Source: CAJBVW01 sp964457335 (GTDB taxonomy: Bacteria > Myxococcota_A > UBA796 > SXON01). From it: 64,000 bases of DNA. Both the position numbers and the translations under genes were made by a program. The notes under the pieces were generated by a model. The model was not told the origin of the DNA and did not search any database. It saw only the letters and a list, made by a program, of their open reading frames with translations. Below are positions 1 through 6,751 of the stretch, piece by piece (position 1 is the first letter of the stretch; the number at the start of each line of letters is the position of its first letter). The stretch is from assembly GCA_964457335.1 (NCBI GenBank), contig CAYWGD010000025.1, positions 1 through 64,000 on the forward strand, given 5' to 3'.

Positions 1-81
1 GTCGGTGTCCGTGTCGGTGTCCGTGTCGGTGTCCGTGTCGGTGTCCGTGTCCGTGTCCGTGTCGGTGTCCGTGTCGGTGTC
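1..81. repeat. Asp-Thr codon microsatellite
   Basis: Short 6-12 base units built from gtcggt and gtccgt repeat without a break from the window edge. Read on the minus strand in the frame of the lipoprotein that contains them they alternate GAC with ACC or ACG, giving an Asp-Thr dipeptide run. The alternating synonymous Thr codons suggest growth by slippage or unequal exchange of a 12 base unit. The run continues past the left edge, so its full length is unknown. Confidence 0.9.
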
Positions 82-216
82 CGCGTCGGCTTCTCCCACG
101 GGGCGGCTCGCCTCGGGCGCATCCACAGGGTCGGTGCCCGGGGCATCGCCGCACCCGGCGAGGACGGCCAGGACGACGGCGCCGCCCCCGAGCCCGGAGA
201 GATCCAAACGCAGCAT
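1..216 (-). CDS. Lipoprotein with Asp-Thr repeat linker (partial)
   Basis: This is the first 72 codons of a gene that runs off the left edge. The ATG at 216 is preceded by AGGAG with a 6 base gap. The protein starts MLRLDLSG, has a hydrophobic stretch and a clear lipobox (LAGC, Cys near residue 22), so it should be exported and lipid-anchored. After the Cys come about 20 acidic and polar residues and then a run of more than 12 Asp-Thr dipeptides. Such acidic linkers are common just after the lipid anchor in deltaproteobacterial surface lipoproteins and probably act as a flexible spacer. The functional domain lies outside the window, so no function can be given. Confidence 0.85.
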   Translation of the reverse strand, partial: MLRLDLSGLGGGAVVLAVLAGCGDAPGTDPVDAPEASRPVGEADADTDTDTDTDTDTDTDTDTDTDTDTDTD

Positions 217-312
217 CGAGCGCTCCTGCGCCGATGGTACGTGACCCCCCGGACCTCCGCAACGAAGCCGTGACGCGGCCGTACGCCGGCCTACCCGCGC
301 GGCTCAGAGGCT

Positions 313-459
313 GACCGGCAATCCCGGACCGAGCTCGCTGAGGCGCATCGGGATGCCCGCTGCGCCCCGGCCGAGTGCGCAGGCCCGAGGCCTGTAATCG
401 AGGCCGGGGCGCGGCGGGCGCCCGAGGCGTCCAGCGGGCGACGGGAGGGATTGCCGGTC
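313..459. ncRNA. Candidate structured RNA, 6S-like architecture
   Basis: The 249 base gap between the helicase stop and the lipoprotein start contains a perfect 13 bp inverted repeat (313-325 with 447-459). Inside it is an 18 bp stem (355-372 with 402-419, one wobble pair) capped by a small hairpin (380-394). The two stems are separated by loosely paired arms of about 29 and 27 bases. A closing stem, a large symmetric central bubble and a long apical arm totalling about 147 bases is the layout of 6S RNA, the RNA polymerase inhibitor. The left bubble strand read on + contains CTGAGGCG, loosely like the CTGAGCCG of enterobacterial 6S RNA, which weakly favours the plus strand. No promoter or U-tract was identified, so the strand and even transcription are unproven. 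Confidence 0.4.
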
Positions 460-465
460 CGCCGC

Positions 466-2592
466 TCAGTCGACGACCAGCACCTCGTCGCGAGAGACCT
501 TGCGGATGAGCTCTGCCAGCGCCGCGGCCCGGGTGGGGTCGTCGGCGTGCACGCTCTTGAGCTGCCCGACGAGATCCTTGGCCCGGCGGAACGCGCCCAC
601 GAGATCCCCGCTGATGTCCGTCGGGCTGTCGATCGTGAGCATCATCTCCGACAGGCTCCGGCCTTCCGCCCACATGCGCCCGAACGGGATCATGTCGGGG
701 CACCAGGTCACCGGCGTGTTGGTGAGCGCCTCGGCGCCGGTGACCACCGGGCCCAGCCGCACCTTGTTGGCCTCGCGCGCGAGCGTGAGGTCCGCCCCCT
801 TGAGCGGGCGGAGGCGCACGTCGCGGCCGAACTCCTTGTTCACGGAGCACATGAGCCCGAAGAGCAGCCCGAGATCGAGGTCCTCGAGCAGCCCGGAGAG
901 GATGAGCTCGGTGACGAAGATCTCCTCGATCTGCACGTGGAGCAGCACGCGGGCGCCGGCCGCGAACCCGCCGTCCTCGTCGATGTAGCCGACGGACTTG
1001 AGGAACTCGACCTTTCGCTGGAACTCCTCCCAGCTGCGATCCTCGTTGGACCGGGCGCGCTCCTGGAGCTTCGTCACGTTCTTCCGCTGCTTCCGACTCC
1101 CGCCCTGCTCCTCGAGCGCGCGCTCGATGCGCTCGGCCTCCGCGAGGTAGCGCTGGGCCTCCAGCCGCCGGGAGAAGGTGAGGAAGGACTTGTCGACCAC
1201 CTCGCGGATGCGGTCGAGCGGGTTGGTGGCGAGCAGGTTGACGATCGAGTTGAAGGAGAGCGAGAAGCTCGACCGCACCGGCTCGGGCTCGCCGCGCAGG
1301 TAGCCCTGGAGCTGCCCGCGGATCTCGTCCCAGTCCTCGTGATCCATCCGGATCACCACGTGCCCCACGTCGTCCATGCCGCGGCGACCGGCGCGGCCGG
1401 CCTTCTGCATGAACTCGCGGGTGGTGAGCGGCCGGAGCGAGTAGCCGTCGAACTTCCGGAGCCCGTCGAAGACCACGGAGCGCGCGGGCATGTTGATGCC
1501 GAGCGCGAACGTGCTCGTGCAGTAGAGCACCTTGATGAGGCGCTGCTCGTAGAGCTCCTCGACGAGCGCCTTGAGCACGACGCTGACGCCCGCGTGGTGG
1601 TAGGCGACGCCCTTCTCGAGCAGCGGGCGGAGCTCCTCGTCGAGGAGCTTGCCGTTCTCGCCGCGCGCGAAGCCGTCGAGCAGGCGGTCCATGCGGGCCT
1701 GCTCGTCCGCGTTCAGCAGCGAGCGGCGGAGGCGATTGCCCAGGCTGCGCGCGTAGAGCTCGGTCGTCTTGCGGCTGAACGAGAAGTAGAGGCAGGGGAG
1801 GAGGTCGCGCTCCCGGAGGTGGTCGAACACGTCGGTGTGCGTGGTGCTCGGGCCCATCCGCTGGCGGCCGCCCCGGCGCCCGCCGCCGCCGTCGCGCCCG
1901 CCCTTGCCGAAGCGGCCCCGCCGCTCGCGGCCGCCACGCTCGAGCTCGCGCGCGTGCTGCTTCATCCAGCGCTGGTGCGCCTTGTCGAAGTCGCCCGGGG
2001 GGAGGAGCCCGTCGTCGAGGTTGCAGATCCACGGCTCGAGCGGCACCGCCCGGCGCGTCTCCTGCACCACCTCCACACGCTCGCCGCGCACCGCCGACAT
2101 CCAGTCGGCGAACGCGCGCATGTTCGCGAGCGTCGCGGAGAGCCCCAGCACCTGCACGTGCGGCGGCAGGTAGATGAGGAGCTCCTCCCACGTCGTGCCG
2201 CGCTCGCGGTCGTCGAGGAAGTGGATCTCGTCGATCACGACCGCGTCGAGCTGGGGGAGCGTCTCCCCCGCGAGGAGCATGTTCCGGAGGATCTCCGTCG
2301 TCATGACCCGGCAGGGAGCCTCGCGGCGGATGACGAGATCGCCGGTCAGGAGCCCCACCTTCTCGTCGCCGTGGAGCCGCGTGTAGTCGCGGAACTTCTG
2401 GTTGGAGAGGGCCTTGATGGGCGCCGTGTAGATGACGTCGCGGCCGCGGGCGAGCGCCCGGTCGACCACGAAGTCGGCGATGATCGTCTTCCCGGTGCCC
2501 GTCGGCGCGCACACGAGGACGGGCTTCCCCGCGTCGAGCGCCTCGATGGCGGCCTGTTGGAAGGGGTCGAGGGTGAGGCCGCGATAGTCCAT
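466..2592 (-). CDS. Ski2-like DEAD/DEAH-box RNA helicase
   Basis: 708-residue superfamily 2 helicase of the Ski2/Mtr4 type, predicted to unwind structured RNA in the cytoplasm. Visible motifs are Walker A (APTGTGKT), the DEIH box in VVIDEIHFL, SATLANM (motif III) and QKAGRAGRRGMD (motif VI), the last with the Ski2-type RAGRRG signature. A Gly/Arg-rich insert near residues 215-250 sits between the two RecA-like domains and could add RNA affinity. The C-terminal 250 residues are helical, as in the family. The ATG at 2592 is chosen because MDYRGLTLDPFQ matches the usual N-terminus; a GTG at 2619 is in frame. Neither has a strong ribosome site. The gene lies downstream of the tRNA terminators and is probably transcribed on its own. 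The exact RNA target is unknown. Confidence 0.88.
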   Translation of the reverse strand: MDYRGLTLDPFQQAAIEALDAGKPVLVCAPTGTGKTIIADFVVDRALARGRDVIYTAPIKALSNQKFRDYTRLHGDEKVGLLTGDLVIRREAPCRVMTTEILRNMLLAGETLPQLDAVVIDEIHFLDDRERGTTWEELLIYLPPHVQVLGLSATLANMRAFADWMSAVRGERVEVVQETRRAVPLEPWICNLDDGLLPPGDFDKAHQRWMKQHARELERGGRERRGRFGKGGRDGGGGRRGGRQRMGPSTTHTDVFDHLRERDLLPCLYFSFSRKTTELYARSLGNRLRRSLLNADEQARMDRLLDGFARGENGKLLDEELRPLLEKGVAYHHAGVSVVLKALVEELYEQRLIKVLYCTSTFALGINMPARSVVFDGLRKFDGYSLRPLTTREFMQKAGRAGRRGMDDVGHVVIRMDHEDWDEIRGQLQGYLRGEPEPVRSSFSLSFNSIVNLLATNPLDRIREVVDKSFLTFSRRLEAQRYLAEAERIERALEEQGGSRKQRKNVTKLQERARSNEDRSWEEFQRKVEFLKSVGYIDEDGGFAAGARVLLHVQIEEIFVTELILSGLLEDLDLGLLFGLMCSVNKEFGRDVRLRPLKGADLTLAREANKVRLGPVVTGAEALTNTPVTWCPDMIPFGRMWAEGRSLSEMMLTIDSPTDISGDLVGAFRRAKDLVGQLKSVHADDPTRAAALAELIRKVSRDEVLVVD

Positions 2593-2655
2593 TGCCCGCG
2601 AAGCTATCCCCGAAGCCACGGCGCGGCTTGAGTTGAAGCGCCTCGCCGCAACGAG

Positions 2656-2689
2656 AAACCCCCCGTCACCGCGAGGCGACGGGGGGTTT
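2656..2689 (-). terminator. Terminator after tRNA-Glu copy 2
   Basis: A perfect 12 bp stem (2656-2667 with 2678-2689) with a 10 base loop lies just downstream of the second tRNA-Glu on the minus strand. The stem ends in a short run of U. It should also insulate the helicase gene from the tRNA transcript. The same structure follows the first tRNA-Glu, showing both were duplicated together. Confidence 0.75.
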
Positions 2690-2693
2690 CAGG

Positions 2694-2769
2694 TGGTACT
2701 CCCAACGGGATTCGAACCCGTGTCTGTGCCGTGAGAGGGCACTGTCCTGGGCCTCTAGACGATGGGAGC
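2694..2769 (-). tRNA. tRNA-Glu(CTC), copy 2
   Basis: Folds as a full cloverleaf on the minus strand: 7 bp acceptor stem closed by a G-U pair, D arm, a 5 bp anticodon stem (GTGCC/GGCAC) with loop CTCTCAC giving anticodon CTC, and a T arm containing GGTTCGAATC. The discriminator is A and the 3' CCA is encoded (2694-2696). The sequence of the mature tRNA is identical to copy 1 at 2887-2962. CTC reads GAG, the favoured Glu codon in a GC-rich genome. Confidence 0.96.
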
Positions 2770-2849
2770 GAAAAAGCTCCGGATCCGAGGAGGTGGCCGA
2801 TGCCGCCTCGGCGAGCAGGTCGTGGTTCGCGACCCCTCACAAAAAGAGG

Positions 2850-2883
2850 AAACCCCCCGGCACCGCGAGGTGACGGGGGGTTT
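2850..2883 (-). terminator. Terminator after tRNA-Glu copy 1
   Basis: A 10 bp stem (2850-2859 with 2874-2883) capped by an inner CACC/GGTG stem and a GCGA tetraloop lies immediately 3' of tRNA-Glu copy 1 on the minus strand. It is followed four bases later by a run of five U, so this is a good intrinsic terminator. Because it sits between the two Glu tRNAs, copy 2 needs read-through or its own promoter; no clear promoter is visible in 2770-2849. Confidence 0.8.
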
Positions 2884-2886
2884 CGA

Positions 2887-2962
2887 TGGTACTCCCAACG
2901 GGATTCGAACCCGTGTCTGTGCCGTGAGAGGGCACTGTCCTGGGCCTCTAGACGATGGGAGC
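2887..2962 (-). tRNA. tRNA-Glu(CTC), copy 1
   Basis: Same cloverleaf and sequence as copy 2, with anticodon CTC and encoded CCA at 2887-2889. It lies 46 bases downstream of tRNA-Gln, with no terminator between, so the two are probably made from one transcript starting at the promoter at 3098-3124. Confidence 0.96.
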
Positions 2963-3008
2963 AGAAACCTGCTCCACTGTTCCCCGACTGGCAGCGGGGG
3001 GGAGTATG

Positions 3009-3084
3009 TGGTTGGGGCGCTAGGGCTCGAACCTAGAGTCTTCAGGGCCAGAACCTGACGTGTTGCCAATTACACCACGCCCCA
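3009..3084 (-). tRNA. tRNA-Gln(CTG)
   Basis: Minus-strand cloverleaf beginning TGGGGCG and ending CGCCCCA, then discriminator A and encoded CCA (3009-3011). The anticodon stem TCAGG/CCTGA holds loop TTCTGGC, giving anticodon CTG for Gln. The T arm contains GGTTCGAGCC. It is the first gene of a Gln-Glu-(Glu) minus-strand cluster and has a sigma70-like promoter directly upstream. Confidence 0.96.
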
Positions 3085-3097
3085 CCGGCGCACTCCC

Positions 3098-3124
3098 ATT
3101 ATGCGGGGGCCCTCGGAGCGTCAA
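3098..3124 (-). promoter_or_regulatory. Promoter of the tRNA-Gln/Glu cluster
   Basis: On the minus strand TTGACG (3119-3124) is followed after 15 bases by CATAAT (3098-3103), five of six matching the -10 consensus. tRNA-Gln begins 14 bases further on, which leaves room for a start 5-8 bases after the -10 and a very short leader. The same spacing recurs at four other promoters in this window. Confidence 0.65.
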
Positions 3125-3146
3125 GGGCGCCGCATCGGCTTCCCGA

Positions 3147-3650
3147 TCATTTCGGCGCGGCGGCGGCGACCTCGGGGTACTGGTCCAGGACGAGCCCGTA
3201 GGGCTGCGAGAGGGTGTTCACCGTCTGGAAGTACCGTTCCTCGTCGAGCTTCGATTGGAGGTTCTTCTTCCGTGCGGAGTCGAAGGCGGCGGGGTCGTTC
3301 TGGGCCCAGGCGTCGGCCATCGCGTGGTAGGACGCCGCGCGCTCCGTCCACGCCTGCACGAGCAGCGCGTGGGCCTCCCCGAGCTGCGGCGTCACGGGCT
3401 CGATCCGCTCCGCCTCCGACTTCAGCGTGTCGGCGGTGGGCACGAGCTCCGTGGTGAGCCGCTCCGCGATGCGGGGCGCGTCCGTCTCGCCCTTCTTCAC
3501 CCGGCTCGCGATGTCGAGGAAGCTCCGCGCGAGGGCGAGGTTCCGGCCGAGCAGGGGCTGCATCGCGTCGTGGTAGGCGACGACGTCCGCCTGCACGGGG
3601 TCGCTGCCGCACCCCGCGAGGAAGGCGATTAGGAGGGCGAAGGGTGCCAT
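3147..3650 (-). CDS. Helical lipoprotein of unknown function
   Basis: 167 residues starting MAPFALLIAFLAGCGSD, which gives a very short signal peptide with lipobox FLAGC (Cys 14). The mature part is predicted to be mostly alpha-helical and rich in Ala, Glu and Lys, with no motif I recognise; it may be a small periplasmic helical bundle. The start codon overlaps that of the divergent gene at 3649: the palindrome ccatgg supplies both ATGs, so the two genes must share a very compact or internal promoter region, or one of them begins further in. Not recognised beyond lipoprotein. Confidence 0.7.
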   Translation of the reverse strand: MAPFALLIAFLAGCGSDPVQADVVAYHDAMQPLLGRNLALARSFLDIASRVKKGETDAPRIAERLTTELVPTADTLKSEAERIEPVTPQLGEAHALLVQAWTERAASYHAMADAWAQNDPAAFDSARKKNLQSKLDEERYFQTVNTLSQPYGLVLDQYPEVAAAAPK

Positions 3651-4608
3651 GGCTCCGGTCGTAGCGCCCTCCCGGAGGATTGTGAAGGCTCTCGAACAAC
3701 TCGCCGTCCGCGCCCGCGCCCGGGTGCGGGCCGAGCTGGCCCGGCTGGGCCTCGGCGGGCGCCCGTCGCGCCTCGTCGTCCGCCTCGACGATCTCGACGC
3801 GGCCGGGCCCGTCCCCGCGGCGACGCTGCAGCTCGACGACTGGTTCGACGCGATCGTGCGCGTGGTCGAGTGGTCGAAGCCCCTCCCGGTGCAGGTCGTC
3901 GGGCGGGCCGACCACCGCCTCCTCGCCGAGGTCGTGCGCTTCGCCCACCGCCTCGAGTGCCCCACCTCCCTGCGCACCTGCGCGGCGGGCCTGACCCAGG
4001 GCCGCGCCGACGAGCTCGTGGACTGCGGGCTCGACCAGGTCGTGCTGCGCGTCGCCGGGGTGAGCGACGAGACGCAGGGGGCGGTGCTCGGCGAGACGGT
4101 GGCGGACACCCGGCGGGCCATCGCCGCGCTGCAGGCCGCGCGCGCCTCGCGGGGCGCCGGGCTCGACATCGTGGTCGAGGTGCCCTTCTCGGACGCCACG
4201 GCCGCGGAGCTCCGCGCCCTGGTCGAGGAGGCGCGGGTCGTCGGCGTGGACGGCGTCCGCCTCGGAGCTCCCTGGCAGGGCGGGCCGCTCCGCCCGGGGG
4301 CGATCGACGCGCTCGAGTGGGCCGCGGCGCAGCCGGCGCCCTTCAACCGCACGCCGGAGGCCGCGTACGCCGCCCTCCGCGGGATGCGGGGCGACGGGCC
4401 GGGCCTCGCCCGGGCGAAGGGCGCGTGCCCGGTCGGGACGCTCCAGGTCGAGCTCCTCCCCGACGGCACCGTCCGCTCCTGCCCGTTCAAGGGGGACACG
4501 ACCCGCCTCGGGGACGAGATGGCGCCCGCCTGGCAGGCGCTCGCCGCCCACCGGGCCGCCATCCGCGCGTGTGATCGCGCCTGCGCCCACCCCCTGCTGA
4601 CAGCTTGA
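3649..4608 (+). CDS. Radical-SAM-like protein without the N-terminal cluster motif
   Basis: 319 residues that read like a radical SAM enzyme with a SPASM-type tail. The middle shows the alternating strand/helix pattern of the TIM barrel, and the C-terminus has the CPVGTLQVELLPDGTVRSCPF segment followed by CDRACAHP, the spacing of a SPASM or Twitch auxiliary cluster. The N-terminal CxxxCxxC that binds the SAM-cleaving 4Fe-4S cluster is absent; the region where it should lie contains no Cys. It is therefore either a degenerate, non-radical paralogue or a binding protein. The ATG at 3649 is used; GTG at 3682 with GGAGG 3 bases upstream is an alternative. It lies just upstream of the yceD operon, whose -35 overlaps its stop. 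Confidence 0.6.
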   Translation: MAPVVAPSRRIVKALEQLAVRARARVRAELARLGLGGRPSRLVVRLDDLDAAGPVPAATLQLDDWFDAIVRVVEWSKPLPVQVVGRADHRLLAEVVRFAHRLECPTSLRTCAAGLTQGRADELVDCGLDQVVLRVAGVSDETQGAVLGETVADTRRAIAALQAARASRGAGLDIVVEVPFSDATAAELRALVEEARVVGVDGVRLGAPWQGGPLRPGAIDALEWAAAQPAPFNRTPEAAYAALRGMRGDGPGLARAKGACPVGTLQVELLPDGTVRSCPFKGDTTRLGDEMAPAWQALAAHRAAIRACDRACAHPLLTA

Positions 4609-4631
4609 CGACGCGGTCCGCGCGCGATAAC
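4605..4631 (+). promoter_or_regulatory. Promoter of yceD-rpmF-plsX
   Basis: TTGACG (4605-4610), 15 bases, then GATAAC (4626-4631). The -35 element contains the stop codon of the preceding gene. It lies about 47 bases before the yceD start and has the same layout as the tRNA and rpsP promoters. Confidence 0.55.
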
Positions 4632-4677
4632 CCGCGGCGTTCCGCTCCTTGACCGGCTGAGAACCCAGGAGTCCGAC

Positions 4678-5208
4678 GTGTCGTTCCCCGTCGTTCTGCT
4701 CGATTCCATCCCCACGCACGGGCTCTCCGTCGACGTGTCGGACTGGGCCCGCGCAGCATGCGGAGAGGGTCTCGGCGGGTCGCCGTCCCGCGTGGGCGGC
4801 CACCTCGAGATCACCCGAACGGGCCGGCACATCCTCGTGCGCGGCGATCTGGAAGGGGCGGCCACGACCGCCTGCGACCGGTGCGGGGAGCCCCTGCACT
4901 TCGCGGTCGCGGGGGACGTGGACTGCGTCTACCTCCCCGTCGACGAGCTCGCGCAGCGCGAGCAGAGCGAGGAGGAAGCGCCGGAGGACGCGCCCGAGCA
5001 GGGCGAGTACGACGGCGTGTCGCTCGACCTCGTGCACGTCGTGCGCGAGTTCTTCGCGCTGGAGCGGCCCGCCCGGCTGCTCTGCGGCGATCTCGACCCC
5101 GCGGCCGACGCCGCGTGCCTCGAGCGCTTCCGCGCTCGGGCGAACCTGGGTCCCCCCGAACCGGATCCCCGGTTCGCCGTGCTCAAGGGCGTCAAGCCCA
5201 CCCGTTAG
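4678..5208 (+). CDS. yceD: YceD/DUF177 family protein
   Basis: 176 residues, GTG start at 4678 with AGGAG 7 bases upstream. The family (DUF177, large ribosomal RNA subunit accumulation protein YceD) sits directly before rpmF in most bacteria and affects 23S rRNA levels. Here it carries the CDRCGEPL pair of Cys near residue 66-69 typical of the family's central strand, followed by an acidic segment. The C-terminal half keeps ARLLCGDLDP but lacks the full CxGLCxxCG zinc-like motif, keeping only two separated Cys. Synteny with rpmF and plsX makes the assignment firm. Confidence 0.85.
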   Translation: MSFPVVLLDSIPTHGLSVDVSDWARAACGEGLGGSPSRVGGHLEITRTGRHILVRGDLEGAATTACDRCGEPLHFAVAGDVDCVYLPVDELAQREQSEEEAPEDAPEQGEYDGVSLDLVHVVREFFALERPARLLCGDLDPAADAACLERFRARANLGPPEPDPRFAVLKGVKPTR

Positions 5209-5217
5209 GAGTCCCCC

Positions 5218-5421
5218 ATGCCCGTTCCGAAGAAGCGCGTCTCCCGCCGCGTCCGCGATCAGCGCCGCGCCCACGACTTCATCGTCGCCACCGCCGCCAC
5301 GGAGACGTGCCCCGACTGCGGCGGCACCAAGCTCCGGCACCACGTGTGCCCGTCCTGCGGCACCTACCGTGGCCGCAAGGTGTTCGTGGACAACGACGAG
5401 GCCACCGCCACGGCCGAGTAG
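5218..5421 (+). CDS. rpmF: 50S ribosomal protein L32
   Basis: 67 residues beginning MPVPKKRVSRRVRDQRRAH, the standard L32 N-terminus. Cys 31, 34, 44 and 47 form the CxxC...CxxC zinc ribbon. L32 binds near the peptidyl transferase centre of the 50S subunit. The tail is longer and more acidic than usual (DNDEATATAE). Nine bases separate it from yceD and it carries GGAG just before the ATG; plsX follows after 3 bases, so yceD-rpmF-plsX form one operon. Confidence 0.97.
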   Translation: MPVPKKRVSRRVRDQRRAHDFIVATAATETCPDCGGTKLRHHVCPSCGTYRGRKVFVDNDEATATAE

Positions 5422-5424
5422 CGC

Positions 5425-6420
5425 ATGGCCGACCCGCGTCCCGTCGCGCTCGACGCCTTCGGTGGTGATCGCGCGCCGGAGGCTGTCGTCGCCGGAGCCG
5501 AGATCGCCGTTCGTCAGGGCATCCCCGTGGTGCTCGTGGGGGACGGCAACCGGCTCCGTGGGAAGGTGCCCCACGGCGTGACCGTGGTGCACGCGCCGGA
5601 GGTCGTCGAGATGGACGAGCCGGCGTCGACGCCCCTGCGCAAGAAGCCCAACGCGTCGATCCGCCGGATCTTCGAGCTCGTGCGCGACGGCCAGGCCGTC
5701 GGCGCCGTCACGTGCGGGCACTCCGGCGCCGCCATGGCGAGCGCGCTCCACGTCCTCGGGCCCGTCCCGGGGGTCGAGCGCCCGCCGCTCGGCACGGTCG
5801 TGCCCCGCTACGACGGCGGGCAGCTCGTGCTGCTCGACCTCGGCGCCAACGTCGACTGCAAGCCGCAGCACCTCGCGCAGTTCGCGGTGCTGGGCGACGC
5901 CTACGCGCGCGCCGTCCTCGGCATCGATCGTCCGCGCGTGGGGCTCCTCGCGAACGGCGAGGAGCGGGGGAAGGGGAACACCCAGGTGCGCGCCGCGTGG
6001 CCCGAGGTCGAGGCCATGGCCCTGAACTTCGTGGGCAACGTCGAGCCGCTGGGCGCGCTCCGGGGGGAGTGCGACGTGCTCGTGTGCGACGGTTTCGTCG
6101 GCAACGTGATGCTGAAGACGGTCGAGGGCACGGTCGAGGTCGTCGGGCGGGTGCTCCGCGACGAGATCCGGCGGCGCCCCGGCGCGCAGCTCGGCGCCTG
6201 GCTGCTCCAGGGCGCCATCCGCCGCTTCCGCCAGCGGACCGCCTACGACGCGGTCGGGGGCGCGCTCCTCTTGGGGGTCGAAGGCGTCGCCGTCGTGGGC
6301 CACGGGCGCGCGGACGCGCGAGCGGTGGCGAGCGCCGTGCGCTACGCGCGTTCCTGCGCGGACGCCGGCTTGTTGCCCGCCCTGCGCCACCTCGTGGGCA
6401 CCCGGCTCACCGCTTCGTGA
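5425..6420 (+). CDS. plsX: Phosphate acyltransferase PlsX
   Basis: 331 residues, normal length. PlsX turns acyl-ACP plus phosphate into acyl-phosphate, the donor for the first step of phospholipid synthesis, and works at the inner face of the membrane. Signatures seen are ALDAFGGDRAPEAVV at the start, TCGHSGAAMASAL, LLDLGANVDCKPQHL, the GEERGKGN segment and CDGFVGNVMLKTVEG. It is coupled to rpmF upstream. In many genomes fabH, fabD and fabG follow; here acpP and fabF come next, so part of the usual fatty-acid cluster is elsewhere. Confidence 0.97.
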   Translation: MADPRPVALDAFGGDRAPEAVVAGAEIAVRQGIPVVLVGDGNRLRGKVPHGVTVVHAPEVVEMDEPASTPLRKKPNASIRRIFELVRDGQAVGAVTCGHSGAAMASALHVLGPVPGVERPPLGTVVPRYDGGQLVLLDLGANVDCKPQHLAQFAVLGDAYARAVLGIDRPRVGLLANGEERGKGNTQVRAAWPEVEAMALNFVGNVEPLGALRGECDVLVCDGFVGNVMLKTVEGTVEVVGRVLRDEIRRRPGAQLGAWLLQGAIRRFRQRTAYDAVGGALLLGVEGVAVVGHGRADARAVASAVRYARSCADAGLLPALRHLVGTRLTAS

Positions 6421-6490
6421 GCGGCGGCGCGCCCACGGGTAGCCGGCGCGCCCGCCCTCTGATAGAACCGCCGCCCGCCGGGAGACTGCC

Positions 6491-6733
6491 ATGGCTTCGG
6501 AAGAGATCGTTCGTCGTGTCAAGGACCTCATCGCCGAGTCGCTCGGAGTGACCCCCACCGAGGTGGTCCCCGACGCTTCCTTCATCGACGACCTGGGCGC
6601 CGACTCGCTCGACATCGTGGAGCTCGTCATGGCGATCGAGAAGGAATTCGGGATCGAGATCCCGGACGAGGACGCAGAGAAGATCTCCACGGTGCAGGAC
6701 GCCGTGGACTACATCCAGAACAAGGCCCAGTAG
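6491..6733 (+). CDS. acpP: Acyl carrier protein
   Basis: 80 acidic residues with the phosphopantetheine attachment site DLGADSLDIVEL; the Ser lies near residue 38. It carries the growing acyl chain for FabF next door and supplies acyl-ACP to PlsX upstream. The ATG at 6491 has GGGAGA 6 bases before it. A 70 base gap from plsX contains GC-rich dyads and might hold its own promoter, though no convincing -35 is seen. Confidence 0.98.
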   Translation: MASEEIVRRVKDLIAESLGVTPTEVVPDASFIDDLGADSLDIVELVMAIEKEFGIEIPDEDAEKISTVQDAVDYIQNKAQ

Positions 6734-6751
6734 AGGGGCAGCGGAGGGGGC

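Noticed and set aside
5..244. Plus-strand frame encoding a Ser-Val repeat
   Set aside because: It is the antisense of the Asp-Thr repeat. The minus-strand reading has a ribosome site, signal peptide and lipobox; the plus one has none.
2656..2962. Attachment site or integrated element at the tRNA cluster
   Set aside because: The repeats are whole tRNA-terminator units and no integrase or foreign-looking gene lies nearby.
3121..6690. A 1189-codon minus-strand open frame
   Set aside because: It lies opposite yceD, rpmF, plsX and acpP, which are all clearly recognisable. High GC leaves long antisense frames free of stops.
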